Shown here: piece after piece, positions 34,501 through 42,285 of the stretch
How the letters are laid out: every line of letters begins with the position of its first letter
Numbering within the stretch: the first letter of the stretch is position 1
From: Amarobacter sp035326025
Lineage (GTDB): Bacteria > Chloroflexota > Dehalococcoidia > Tepidiformales > Tepidiformaceae
DNA length: 54,170 nucleotides
Assembly (NCBI GenBank): GCA_035326025.1
Contig: DAOKYT010000012.1
Span: 1-54,170 of the forward strand
Direction of reading: 5' to 3'
Translations under genes and position numbers: made by a program
Notes under the pieces: generated by a model
The model's input: only the letters and a program-made list of their open reading frames with translations
Database searches by the model: none
Told to the model about the DNA's origin: nothing

Positions 34501-34816
34501 CCGCCTCTACGCGACCGAAGGCACCGCCCGCATGGTCGAGGCTCTTGGGATGGAGGTTACGAGCGTGACGAAGGTGCTCAGCGGGAGCCACCCGAACGTG
34601 GTCGACGTGATCATGGACGGCTCCGTGCAGGGAGTCATCAACACGTCCGAGAACCGCTTCACGGGCTCACTGCGCGACGGGTTCCACATCCGCCGGGCGG
34701 CCGCCGAAAAGCGCATCCCGTGCTTCACTTCGATCGACACCGCGCGGGCCGCCATCCAGGCGCTGGCCAACCCCTCGGATTACGGCGTGGCCACCCTCCG
34801 GGAGTACGTGGGATGA
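31565..34816 (+). CDS. carB: Carbamoyl-phosphate synthase large subunit
   Basis: 1083 residues with the expected internal duplication: two ATP-grasp halves beginning VLIIGSGPIVIGQAAEFDYA and VVVGSGPIRIGQGIEFDYA, each with GGQT (TLGGQTGLNLA; FGGQTAINLA) and VNPRVSRSSALASK / VNPRASRTVPFLSK. The C-terminal allosteric MGS-like domain (LLSVSDRTKADALPLIRLL, INTSENRFTGSLRDGF) is complete. The GTG start has GGAGG 7 nt upstream. It ends with an ATGA overlap to pyrK. Confidence 0.97.
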   Translation: MKPASVLIIGSGPIVIGQAAEFDYAGTQACKAMREEGVRSILVNSNPATIMTDLDVADAVYVEPLTVPVLERIIARERPEGLLPTLGGQTGLNLAVDLANAGILETYNVRLLGTPLEAIRRAEDRELFRAMLAKLGEPVLESDICVTLEECVAAAEKIGLPVVIRPAYTLGGTGGGMAFTMDQLREVAASGLAASPITQVLVEKNLLGWKEVEYEVMRDGAGNCITICNMENLDPMGVHTGDSIVVAPSQTLSDKDYQMLRSAALRIIDELGIEGGCNVQFSLAPRKDVRDWTGDPAGPLPYYVIEVNPRVSRSSALASKATGYPIARVAAKIACGKTLDQIPNAVTRKTTAAFEPALDYCVVKIPRWPFDKFALGDRGLGTQMKATGEVMAIDRSFEAALNKAVRSLEAGGRTLLWEKPEWRNAGELPLHATDERLWALMAALRRGADTMELAHKTNGIDPWFIERLRNIVEMEKRLLNEPLHPDLLLAAKRYGFSDEMVGQLADRLPEQIRALRHEWGIRPVYKMVDTCAAEFDAATPYFYSTYETENEAVSEGGAAAVVVGSGPIRIGQGIEFDYASVHAAWALQDAGLRSVMVNSNPETVSTDFDTSDRLYFEPLDEEAVRDIIENEGGDGDELPASIVQFGGQTAINLAGPLRRAGLPIIGSSADAIDTAEDRRLFERFLQDLGIPQPPGAAIMDIEEAMKTAQAIGYPVLVRPSYVLGGRAMEIVQNATELVTFVSAAAEVAQGKPILIDKFLEGSEVEVDAICDGESVLIPGIMEHIERAGVHSGDSMAVYPPVHLDAEERAAIVDYTRRIVLGLGAIGLTNIQYVVLPRRAGEPPRVFVLEVNPRASRTVPFLSKVTGVPMVSLAVGAMLGKKLKDQGYPDGAWPERNLVAIKAPVFSMSKLKGVDTYLGPEMKSTGEVMGIDRTFEGAVAKALIASDMALKPNAAILLSVSDRTKADALPLIRLLQGAGYRLYATEGTARMVEALGMEVTSVTKVLSGSHPNVVDVIMDGSVQGVINTSENRFTGSLRDGFHIRRAAAEKRIPCFTSIDTARAAIQALANPSDYGVATLREYVG

Positions 34817-35577
34817 ACATCGAGGATGCCGTCATCCTCTCGACGGAACGGGCGTGGGAAGGGGCGTACATCACCTGGTTCCAGGCTCCCGCCCTCACGC
34901 GGGGCACCGAACCGGGCCAGTTCGTGATGGTCCACTGCAGTGCCGGGCGCACCGACCCCATGTTTGCCCGCGCATTCAGCTACTACCGGCTCGATGGCGA
35001 CCGCTTCGCCATCTGCTACGCGGTGGTTGGACGCGGGACCCGGTGGCTCAGCGAGCAGCCTCGCGGCACGGCAGTGCGGATGTACGGACCGCTGGGCAAT
35101 GGTTTCCGGCTGCCCAATTCCCCGTCGAACCTGCTGCTCATCGGGGGCGGCGTGGGCGTCGCGCCGCTGGTCGATACGGCGGAACGAGCCGTAGGGGCAG
35201 GCCACCAGGTTGTGGCGATGATGGGCGCGCGGTCGGATCGGCACCTGCTTCCGGCCAGCGAATGGCCGCGCGAGGTGGAATACGTGGTCGTGACCGAGGA
35301 CGGCTCGGCGGGACCGGCGGGGTTCGTGACACAGCACCTGGGCAGGTACCAGGAGTGGGCGAATCGCATCTACGCCTGCGGGCCGAACCCGATGTTCCAG
35401 TCGCTGGCGGAGGTGCTGCGAAACAACGGCAGACGCCAATCACCGGAGATCCTGATGGAAGAGAACATGCCGTGCGGCTGGGGGATGTGCTACGGCTGCG
35501 CCATCTTCACGAAGAACCATGGTGTGAAGCTCTGCTGCAAGGACGGCCCACGCTTCAACCTGTTCGAGGTGTTCTGA
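34813..35577 (+). CDS. pyrK: Dihydroorotate dehydrogenase electron-transfer subunit PyrK
   Basis: FAD and [2Fe-2S] subunit that passes electrons from class 1B dihydroorotate dehydrogenase to NAD+. 254 residues: an FAD-binding barrel (ARAFSYYRLD, GPLGNGFRLP), NAD-binding LLIGGGVGVAPLVDTAE and CGPNPMFQSLAEVL, and the iron-sulfur cysteines MPCGWGMCYGCAI plus LCC. It ends the pyr operon, but the partner pyrD is not next to it or elsewhere in this window. Confidence 0.92.
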   Translation: MNIEDAVILSTERAWEGAYITWFQAPALTRGTEPGQFVMVHCSAGRTDPMFARAFSYYRLDGDRFAICYAVVGRGTRWLSEQPRGTAVRMYGPLGNGFRLPNSPSNLLLIGGGVGVAPLVDTAERAVGAGHQVVAMMGARSDRHLLPASEWPREVEYVVVTEDGSAGPAGFVTQHLGRYQEWANRIYACGPNPMFQSLAEVLRNNGRRQSPEILMEENMPCGWGMCYGCAIFTKNHGVKLCCKDGPRFNLFEVF

Positions 35578-35583
35578 GGGCGT

Positions 35584-35609
35584 GTACTGTTCCGGCGTAT
35601 ACTGTTCCC
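35584..35609 (+). promoter_or_regulatory. Leaderless promoter with a repeated TACTGTTCC
   Basis: TACTGTTCC occurs twice (from 35584 and from 35600). The second copy contains the -10 TATACT (35598-35603), which ends 6 nt before the ATG at 35610. No Shine-Dalgarno is present. Confidence 0.45.
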
Positions 35610-36071
35610 ATGGTCTCCATTGCGGACACCTCCAGAATTGCAGCCGAGGGCGGCGTGGGCAGCATATTTGCGGACATCGTGGTCTCGAACAACGAGGATG
35701 AGATCCTCGCGCGAAACGGACACCTCCCACCTGCCCAAATCAGGCGGGCGGAGTTGAAAAGTGTGCTGGTGGACACGGGTGCGCTCACCCTCTGTCTTCC
35801 GGAAAGTGTCGTCGCGCAGCTCGGCTTGCCCCTGAAACGGCGAGTCATGGCCGCGACGGCTGGGGGGACAATCGAGACCGCAGTGCACGACCACGCGACC
35901 ATCGCGGTGGAGGGGCGCGAGGGCGTGTCCGAGTGCCTGGCCGTGCCGGATGGGGCGCGACCACTTCTCGGCGTCGTGCCGCTGGAGATGCTCGGACTTG
36001 AACCGGACCTGGTGAAACAACAACTCCGCCTGCTTCCGGACGACACGCTGGATACGTACATCCTGGCCTGA
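35610..36071 (+). CDS. Retropepsin-like aspartic protease family protein
   Basis: 153 residues with the single D-T/S-G motif of clan AA (LKSVLVDTGALTLCLPESVV, about residue 52) and a second family stretch PLLGVVPLEMLGLEPD, the Ile-Leu-Gly-like flap-end motif. Such short proteins act as homodimers. No signal peptide or membrane helix is seen, so it should be cytosolic. The start appears leaderless. It lies just after pyrK but has its own promoter. Confidence 0.75.
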   Translation: MVSIADTSRIAAEGGVGSIFADIVVSNNEDEILARNGHLPPAQIRRAELKSVLVDTGALTLCLPESVVAQLGLPLKRRVMAATAGGTIETAVHDHATIAVEGREGVSECLAVPDGARPLLGVVPLEMLGLEPDLVKQQLRLLPDDTLDTYILA

Positions 36072-36094
36072 CGCGGCCGTGAGAACCGGACGGC

Positions 36095-36601
36095 TTACGC
36101 GGTCGTGTTTCGAATGCGCTCCCGCAGTAGCTCCAGCGCCCGTTGCGCAATCCGCACCATCACTTCGGCGCGGGAACCGGGGAAGACGTGTTCCTCGACC
36201 ACCGTCCCGTTCGGTCCCGAGACAGCGATGACGACAGAGCCCACGGGTTTCGGCGAGCGGCGGCTCCCCTGGGGCCCGGCGATACCGCTCTCGGCGACCG
36301 CCCACGCCGGGCCAAGTGCGCGCTTCAACCCCTCGGCGGTTGCGGCGACCCATTGCGGGCTGACGGCGCCGTGCTCACGGGCGATCTCCCGGTCAAGTCC
36401 AAGCTGCTCCCAGCGGTGGGCGCCCGCATACGGCACGATGCCGCCGTCATACCAGCGCGAGGCACCGGGCACGCTCAGCATGCGGGCGCTCATCAGCCCG
36501 CCAGCGGTGGTCTCCGAAACGGCGACCTTTTGGCCCCGCGCCACCAGCAGCTCGCCGATCTCGGCGCAGAGTGCGTCGTCCTCAAGCGGAAATCGATCCA
36601 A
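36095..36601 (-). CDS. CinA C-terminal domain protein (nicotinamide-nucleotide amidase)
   Basis: Family members deamidate nicotinamide mononucleotide to nicotinate mononucleotide in the pyridine-nucleotide cycle. The 168 residues show VAVSETTAGGLMSARMLSVPGAS split over two strands, YDGGIVPYAG, AVAESGIAGPQGSRR and KPVGSVVIAV, all typical. The N-terminal MoaB-like domain of full-length CinA is absent, which is common. It diverges from phzF. Confidence 0.88.
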   Translation of the reverse strand: MDRFPLEDDALCAEIGELLVARGQKVAVSETTAGGLMSARMLSVPGASRWYDGGIVPYAGAHRWEQLGLDREIAREHGAVSPQWVAATAEGLKRALGPAWAVAESGIAGPQGSRRSPKPVGSVVIAVSGPNGTVVEEHVFPGSRAEVMVRIAQRALELLRERIRNTTA

Positions 36602-36627
36602 ATCTCACCCTCCTGTGCAGCGGGCCA

Positions 36628-36657
36628 CTGACGAGAAGCCGGTTGCCTGCCTATGCT
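36628..36657 (+). promoter_or_regulatory. Leaderless promoter of phzF
   Basis: CTGACG (36628-36633), 18-nt spacer, TATGCT (36652-36657), 7 nt, ATG. The -10 overlaps the small palindrome ATGCTC-GG-GAGCAT (36653-36666). Confidence 0.5.
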
Positions 36658-36664
36658 CGGGAGC

Positions 36665-37555
36665 ATGCCCAATTATCAGGTGAAGATTGTCGATGCGTTT
36701 ACGACCCGGCGCTACGCCGGCAACCCCTGCGGCGTGGTCACCCGGGCCGAGGGACTGACCGGTGACCAGATGCAGGCCATCGCGCGCGAGCTGAACGCCA
36801 GCGAGACCGCGTTCGTGTTGCCGTCGGCGGTGGCCGATTTCCGGGTGCGGTTCTTCACGCCCGCGAAGGAGATACCGCTGGCGGGGCATCCGACGATCGC
36901 CACGATGTTCACGCTGGCCGACGAGGGCCGGATCGACCTCTCGCGCGGGGCGGCGCGGGTGACCCAGGAACTCAACGTTGGTGTGCTCCCGGTCGAGATC
37001 CTCCGGGGACCAGAAGGGCACGTCCGGGTGGTGATGACCCAGGCCAGGCCCGAGTTCCTGGGCCTGCTTGAGCGCGCCGCGTTCGCTCGCGCCCTCGGCA
37101 TCGAGGCCGGCGACATCCGCGGCGATGTCCCTCTGCAGGTGGTCTCGACCGGCACGCACCAGGCCATGGTGCCGGTGCGTTCACTCGGCGTGCTGGGGCG
37201 CATCCGCCCGAATCTCCAGCAGCTTGGCGAGCTGGAGCAGTCGGGCCAGTTTTTCGGTGCCCACGTCTTCGCGCTTGAGGCGCGTGACCCGGCGAACCGC
37301 GCGCATGCGAGGCATTTCGCGGCTGGCGCGGGAATCCCGGAAGACCCGGTGACTGGCAGTGCCACGGGCGGCATGGCCGCCTATCTGTGGAAGTACGGGC
37401 TCTTGCGTGAATCGCGCTACACCGTTGAGCAGGGCCATTTCGCCGGCAGGCCGGGGCTGGTGGATGTCGAAGTGGATGCCGAGGGTGACGAGCCTGTGGA
37501 GGTCCGCATCGCGGGCACGGCGGTGACCGTGCTCGCCGGCACGATCACCGTCTGA
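36665..37555 (+). CDS. PhzF-family isomerase/epimerase
   Basis: 296 residues, duplicated diaminopimelate-epimerase-like fold. The catalytic Glu lies in NASETAFVLP, with RFFTPAKEIPLAGHPTIA and the second-half signature PEDPVTGSATGGMAAY. Outside phenazine producers the substrate is generally unknown, and no phz genes occur here. The start is taken at the ATG 36665; an in-frame ATG 12 nt upstream lies inside the -10 box. Confidence 0.9.
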   Translation: MPNYQVKIVDAFTTRRYAGNPCGVVTRAEGLTGDQMQAIARELNASETAFVLPSAVADFRVRFFTPAKEIPLAGHPTIATMFTLADEGRIDLSRGAARVTQELNVGVLPVEILRGPEGHVRVVMTQARPEFLGLLERAAFARALGIEAGDIRGDVPLQVVSTGTHQAMVPVRSLGVLGRIRPNLQQLGELEQSGQFFGAHVFALEARDPANRAHARHFAAGAGIPEDPVTGSATGGMAAYLWKYGLLRESRYTVEQGHFAGRPGLVDVEVDAEGDEPVEVRIAGTAVTVLAGTITV

Positions 37556-37598
37556 GCGGGTTTCCCGGGCCGGGGCGGGGCTCTGCTAAGCTCGATGC

Positions 37599-38330
37599 GT
37601 GACGGAAGGCATCGAGTTCGCCGGCGCCGAGGAACTGCTCCGCGAAGCCGAGTTCGTGGATTGCCGCCCGGTCTGGTACTCGTCGAATTACGTGTACCTG
37701 GCGCAACTCTGCGCACGGGAAAGGCAGTTCGCCGCCATCTACAAGCCACAACAGGGAGAGTCCCCGCTCTGGGACTTCCCCGATGGGGCGCTCTACCGCC
37801 ACGAGGCGGCGGCCTACGAGCTATCGAAATTGCTCGGCTGGCCGTTCGTGCCGCCAACGGTGGTGCGCGATGGCCCGCAGGGGGTAGGCTCGGTGCAGCT
37901 CTTCGTCCCGCACGACCCGGGACAGCACTTCTTCGAGCAGCGGGAGCGGCCCGAGCTGCTGCCGCAGCTGCAGCGAATCTGCGTGTTCGATGCGATTGCC
38001 AACAACGCCGACCGGAAGGGCGGGCATTGCCTGCTCGACAGCTCGGACCACATCTGGGGTATCGATCACGGGCTCTGCTTCCATCCCCAGGACAAGTTGC
38101 GCTCGGTGATCTGGGATTGGGCAGGCGAGGATATCCCGGCCGGGCTGCTGGCGGATGTGGAGGAGGCTGGCCAGGCCATCGCGGCCGAAGCCCCGGAGGC
38201 GGCGCCCCTCCTCGGCCTCCTGCATCAACACGAAAGCGCGCCGCTGCTGCACCGCATGGAGCGGCTGCTGAAACTCGGGAAGTTCCCGGTGCCGGGGCAG
38301 AACCGCCACTACCCCTGGCCGCTCGTGTAG
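37599..38330 (+). CDS. SCO1664-family (HipA/PI3-4 kinase-like) protein
   Basis: 243 residues matching the SCO1664 family of actinobacteria: YKPQQGESPLWDFPDGALYR near residue 48, then CVFDAIANNADRKGGHCLL and WGIDHGLCFHPQDKLRSVIW. The N-A-D-R-K-x-G-H and D-H-G motifs resemble the catalytic and metal-binding loops of PI3/4-kinase-like folds. The biological role is unknown. The GTG start has TAAGCT 6 nt upstream and no Shine-Dalgarno. Confidence 0.85.
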   Translation: MTEGIEFAGAEELLREAEFVDCRPVWYSSNYVYLAQLCARERQFAAIYKPQQGESPLWDFPDGALYRHEAAAYELSKLLGWPFVPPTVVRDGPQGVGSVQLFVPHDPGQHFFEQRERPELLPQLQRICVFDAIANNADRKGGHCLLDSSDHIWGIDHGLCFHPQDKLRSVIWDWAGEDIPAGLLADVEEAGQAIAAEAPEAAPLLGLLHQHESAPLLHRMERLLKLGKFPVPGQNRHYPWPLV

Positions 38331-38340
38331 GCCCGGCCGG

Positions 38341-38799
38341 TCAGTCCGCGGCCACCGCTCGGGTCGGGCGCTCGGCCCGCACCTGCCGCGCCTCCAGCTT
38401 TTCGCCGCAGTGGGAGCACACCAGCGTCGCGTTCGGCTCGTGCCCGCAGGAATGCACCAGCCTGAGCGGCGGACCGTCCTCGCCGGCTGTCCACTTGTCG
38501 CCCCAGGTGAGCATCGCAATGAGCACCGGGTACAGGTCGCGTCCTTTTTCGGTCAGCCGGTATTCGCAGCGCGGCGGGCGGTCCTGGTACTGGCGGCGTT
38601 CGAGCACGCCGTGTTCGACCAGCCCCTGGAGGCGGGCCGCGAGCACGTTCCGGGCAATTCCCAGGCGTCCCTGGAAGTCATCGAAGCGGCGCACACCGTT
38701 GAATGCCTCCCGGATGACGAGCATGGTCCACCATTCGCCCACCACATCGAGGGTCCGGGCGACCGAGCATTCCATGCCGGCAAAACTGGTGCGGCGCAT
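38341..38799 (-). CDS. HxlR-family transcriptional regulator
   Basis: 152 residues: the HxlR winged helix (CSVARTLDVVGEWWTMLVIR, GIARNVLAARLQGLVEHGVL, YRLTEKGRDLYPVL) with the conserved N-terminal Cys at residue 11. The C-terminus adds a small Cys cluster (HSCGHE, CSHCGEK) that could bind zinc, an extension seen in a subset of the family. The start has TAAGGT 6 nt upstream and appears leaderless. It is divergent from ilvD and may or may not control it. Confidence 0.9.
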   Translation of the reverse strand: MRRTSFAGMECSVARTLDVVGEWWTMLVIREAFNGVRRFDDFQGRLGIARNVLAARLQGLVEHGVLERRQYQDRPPRCEYRLTEKGRDLYPVLIAMLTWGDKWTAGEDGPPLRLVHSCGHEPNATLVCSHCGEKLEARQVRAERPTRAVAAD

Positions 38800-38921
38800 G
38801 GCGATACCTTAACACAACGGGGGACTCGGTTTCTCCCAGCAACCAACGTCATTTCCCTCGCGGTTCGAACGTCGGGGCGAGCGACGGTAAGCTTCGTTCA
38901 CCACCCAATGGAGTCTCCGAG

Positions 38922-40595
38922 ATGAACCCTGACCCACGCGCCCACAGCCGAACCATGGTCGACGGGCCCGGGCGAGCGGCGGCACGTTCGTACTTCAAGG
39001 CGGTTGGATTCACGTCCGAGGACCTGAAGAAGCCGCTGGTGATGGTCGCGCATTCATGGATCGGGACAATGCCGTGCAACTTCAACCAGCGCGAGCTGGC
39101 GCGGGAGGTGATGGCAGGGGTCCGGGCCGCCGGTGGCACACCCATGGAGGTGAACACCGTCTCCATCTCGGACGGTATCTCGATGGGCACCGAAGGGATG
39201 AAGGCTTCGCTCGTCTCGCGGGAAGTGATCGCCGATTCGATCGAGCTAGCGGCAATTGGCTATTCCTTCGACGCGGTCGTGGCAATCGTCGGCTGCGACA
39301 AGACGATCCCGGCGGCGGCCATGGCGCTCGCCCGGCTCAACCTGCCGGGGGTCATCGTCTATGGCGGTTCCATCGCCCCGGGCCGGTACCGGGGGAAGGA
39401 CATCACCATCCAGGACGTGTTCGAAGGGGTGGGCCAGCAAGCAGCCGGGACCATCAGCGAGGCCGAGCTGGAGGAGATCGTCGATGCCGCCTGCCCCGGG
39501 GCCGGGGCCTGTGGCGCCCAGTACACGGCCAACACCATGGCCACCGTGATGGAGTTCCTCGGGCTTTCGGCGATGGGAAGCGCCACCGTTGGGGCGACCG
39601 ACCCGCGCAAGGAGTCGGTGGCCTACCAGGCCGGTGAGCTGGTGATGGATGTGCTCCGGCGCGGCGTACGGCCGCGCGACATCCTGACGCGCAAGGCCTT
39701 CGAGAACGGGATCATCTGCGCCGCCGCCACCGGGGGCTCGACGAACGTCGTGCTCCACCTCCTCGCCATCGCGAGGGAAGCTGGCGTCGAGTTGAACATC
39801 GACGACTTCGACCGCATCTCGGAAGCGACGCCGCTGATTGGCGACATGCGCCCCGGCGGCCGCTACGTGGCGCTCGATATGGACCGGGCCGGCGGCACCA
39901 AACTGCTGGCCAAGCGGCTGCTCGATGCTGGCAAGCTCCACGGCGACGTGATGACGGTCACCGGGAAGACCATCGCCGAGGAGTCGGCCGGCGCGTGGGA
40001 GCAACCGGGCCAGGACGTGATCCTCCCGGTCGACAGGGCGCTCAAGCCCACGGGCGGGCTGGTAATCCTGAAGGGGAACCTCGCACCCGATGGCTGCGTC
40101 ATCAAGGTTGCCGGCCACGAACGGCTCTATCACCAGGGGCCGGCGCGCGTGTTCGAGTGCGAGGAGGATGCCTTCAGGGCAGTTTCCGAACGGCAAATCC
40201 ACGCCGGCGATGTGGTGGTGATCCGCAACGAAGGACCGAAGGGCGGGCCCGGCATGCGCGAGATGCTCGGGGTCACCGCGGCGCTCGTGGGCGAGGGGCT
40301 CGGCGAATCCGTCGCGCTGCTGACCGACGGACGGTTCAGCGGCGCCACCCGCGGCCTGATGGCCGGCCACGTCGCCCCCGAGGCCGCGGTGGGCGGGCCT
40401 ATCGCGCTCGTGCGCGAGGGCGACACCATCACCGTCGACATCACGGCCCGGAAGCTCACGGTCGAAGTCGGCGAAGCCGAACTCGCGCGCCGGCGGGCGG
40501 AGTGGGAGCCGCTGCCCCCGAAGTACACCCGGGGGGTGTTCGCCAAGTACGCGGCGAGCGTCTCGAGCGCGGCCGAGGGAGCCGTCACCAGCTGA
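38922..40595 (+). CDS. ilvD: Dihydroxy-acid dehydratase
   Basis: Iron-sulfur enzyme dehydrating dihydroxy acids to 2-keto acids in branched-chain amino acid and pantothenate synthesis. The 557 residues carry the cluster cysteines in VGCDKTIPAAAMAL and CPGAGACGAQYTANTMA, plus ATGGSTNVVLHLLAIA and LLTDGRFSGATRG. A TAAGCT -10-like box lies about 30 nt before the ATG and a short GAG close to it serves as a weak RBS. No other ilv or leu genes are in the window. Confidence 0.96.
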   Translation: MNPDPRAHSRTMVDGPGRAAARSYFKAVGFTSEDLKKPLVMVAHSWIGTMPCNFNQRELAREVMAGVRAAGGTPMEVNTVSISDGISMGTEGMKASLVSREVIADSIELAAIGYSFDAVVAIVGCDKTIPAAAMALARLNLPGVIVYGGSIAPGRYRGKDITIQDVFEGVGQQAAGTISEAELEEIVDAACPGAGACGAQYTANTMATVMEFLGLSAMGSATVGATDPRKESVAYQAGELVMDVLRRGVRPRDILTRKAFENGIICAAATGGSTNVVLHLLAIAREAGVELNIDDFDRISEATPLIGDMRPGGRYVALDMDRAGGTKLLAKRLLDAGKLHGDVMTVTGKTIAEESAGAWEQPGQDVILPVDRALKPTGGLVILKGNLAPDGCVIKVAGHERLYHQGPARVFECEEDAFRAVSERQIHAGDVVVIRNEGPKGGPGMREMLGVTAALVGEGLGESVALLTDGRFSGATRGLMAGHVAPEAAVGGPIALVREGDTITVDITARKLTVEVGEAELARRRAEWEPLPPKYTRGVFAKYAASVSSAAEGAVTS

Positions 40596-40611
40596 CGGCG
40601 GGGAGGTTACC

Positions 40612-41178
40612 GTGACAGACGCTTCACCCACCCCGGCGCCAGCGGTTCGAGCGCTTCCGGTCCCGCTCCAGAAGGACGAAGCGTTGCTCCTGCTGGTGCG
40701 CCGCCACTGGCTGTACTTCAGCCTGCGGATGGCGGGAGTAGCAGCGGCGGGGCTGGGCGGGACGGCGCTGGCCATCCTGGTCGTGGTAGAGACATTCGGG
40801 TTCGATGGGACACCGGGGCGGATCGCCATGGCCGGCATCGCGGCGTGGGCGCTGTATTGGCTCATTCGCGGCTACTTCACCTGGTACCGCTACCAGAACG
40901 ACGTCTGGGTGGTGACGAACCAGCGGATCCTGGACTCGATCCGGCGGCACTGGTTTCACCACCAGATGTCTTCGGCGGACCTGGTGGATGTGGAAGACAT
41001 CAACGTGGCCCGCGAGGGCATCCTGGCCACGGCCTTCAATTTCGGCGACGTGCGCTGCCAGACAGCGGGCGAAGTCCCGAACTTCATCCTCTCGGGCATC
41101 CCGGATCCCGCGAAGGTGCTCGGGACGATCGATGCCGCGCGCGATGCCGCCCGGCGTGCGCTCCGCTCCCCGTACTGA
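40612..41178 (+). CDS. Bacterial PH-domain membrane protein
   Basis: 188 residues: two membrane helices (FSLRMAGVAAAGLGGTALAILV, RIAMAGIAAWALYWLIRGYF) followed by a bacterial pleckstrin-homology (YdbS-like) domain containing YQNDVWVVTNQRILDSIRR, VDVEDINVAREGI and FGDVRCQTAG. Function is unknown; relatives are membrane accessory proteins. It lies 16 nt after ilvD and is probably co-transcribed with it. Confidence 0.8.
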   Translation: MTDASPTPAPAVRALPVPLQKDEALLLLVRRHWLYFSLRMAGVAAAGLGGTALAILVVVETFGFDGTPGRIAMAGIAAWALYWLIRGYFTWYRYQNDVWVVTNQRILDSIRRHWFHHQMSSADLVDVEDINVAREGILATAFNFGDVRCQTAGEVPNFILSGIPDPAKVLGTIDAARDAARRALRSPY

Positions 41179-41199
41179 GCCGGATTTTACGCTCGGCGG

Positions 41200-41228
41200 G
41201 TGACTCGGCGCGGGTGCGGGGGTACCGT
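41200..41228 (+). promoter_or_regulatory. Leaderless promoter of the M23 peptidase gene
   Basis: GTGACT (41200-41205), 17-nt spacer, TACCGT (41223-41228), 6 nt, ATG at 41235. No Shine-Dalgarno. Confidence 0.5.
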
Positions 41229-41234
41229 GGTGAC

Positions 41235-42224
41235 ATGTTGACCCGCCGCCGCTTCCTGGCTGGCGCCTCGGGAGGGCTCGTGATCGCGGCATTTTCGCGA
41301 CACTGGTCCGCTTCCGCGCCGGGAGTGACGCCACCCGCGGGCGCGGCGACCCCTGAACCGCAAGCGGGATTCCCGTTCCGGGTGGTCGCGCCCGGACTCG
41401 GCGTCGATGGGTTTCACCCGGATATCCAGCTTTCGCAAACCACGCCATACCAGGGCGGGGCGATCCTCGTGACCGCGCGCTACGCCATTTCGGGTGTCGC
41501 CAGCGTGTTCGGGCGCCAGTATCTACTTGCCCCGGGGCCCGAGGGGCTCGCCGGTTTCGTGGGCTTCGGCACCGTCGACCCCGAGGGGCCAACGACCCTC
41601 GTGGTAACCGTGAACGACCAGCTCGGACAGCCGGTGACCGCGGCCTTCGGCATCAGCGTGCGCTCCACGCAATGGACGTATGACGACATCTACATCCCGC
41701 CCGCCCCACCACCCGACCCCAACGCGCCGGAGCCGACGAAGCCACCCCTCGAAAACGAACAACCGCGGCTCGATGCGCTCTACGCCACCGTGACGCCGCG
41801 GTTGTGGGAGGGCCCCTGGATTATCCCTATCGACCTCGGCGGGGAGGTGTGGATCAGCGGCTACTTCGGGGAGCAGCGGTCGTTCAATGGGGGGCCGCGC
41901 CAGGGGCACCACGGCGGGACCGACATCGCCGCGCCGGCCGGGACGCCCGTGCGGGCAACAAACCACGGCACGGTGGTGCTTGCCGAGGAAACCCTCATCC
42001 GCGGATTCCTCGTCGTGGTCGACCATGGGGCCGGCGTGCTGTCGTCGTATGGACACATGCAGGAGTTGCGCGTCGCGGTGGGACAGACGGTGGCGCGTGG
42101 CGACGTCGTCGGGCTGGTCGGTTCGAGCGGGCTTTCCACGGGCCCCCACCTGCACTGGGAACTGGCCACCGGCGGCGTGCTGGTCGATGGGCTGCGCTGG
42201 CTCGATGGGACGCAGGGTTTCTAG
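41235..42224 (+). CDS. Tat-exported M23-family metallopeptidase (LysM-independent)
   Basis: 329 residues. The N-terminus LTRRRFLAGASGGLVIAAF is a twin-arginine signal, so it is exported folded. A middle Ig-like region is followed by a Pro-rich linker (PPAPPPDPNAPEPTKPP) and a C-terminal M23 domain: HHGGTDIAAPAGTPVRA (zinc ligands His and Asp), VVVDHGAGVLSSYGHM and STGPHLHWEL with the H-x-H ligand and general base. It is likely a peptidoglycan endopeptidase or a cell-wall anchored regulator. Confidence 0.9.
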   Translation: MLTRRRFLAGASGGLVIAAFSRHWSASAPGVTPPAGAATPEPQAGFPFRVVAPGLGVDGFHPDIQLSQTTPYQGGAILVTARYAISGVASVFGRQYLLAPGPEGLAGFVGFGTVDPEGPTTLVVTVNDQLGQPVTAAFGISVRSTQWTYDDIYIPPAPPPDPNAPEPTKPPLENEQPRLDALYATVTPRLWEGPWIIPIDLGGEVWISGYFGEQRSFNGGPRQGHHGGTDIAAPAGTPVRATNHGTVVLAEETLIRGFLVVVDHGAGVLSSYGHMQELRVAVGQTVARGDVVGLVGSSGLSTGPHLHWELATGGVLVDGLRWLDGTQGF

Positions 42225-42243
42225 CCAGCAAAACCGCTAAAGG

Positions 42244-42285
42244 GCAAGCGCGACACCGGCGGGAAAGACCGGTATCGCGTCTTGC
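42244..42285 (+). terminator. Long stem-loop after the M23 gene (possible terminator)
   Basis: GCAAG-CGCGA-C-ACCGG pairs with CCGGT-A-TCGCG-T-CTTGC around a 9-nt loop: 15 pairs with one mismatch and one bulge. It begins 20 nt after the stop codon. No U-tract follows, so termination is uncertain. Confidence 0.4.
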
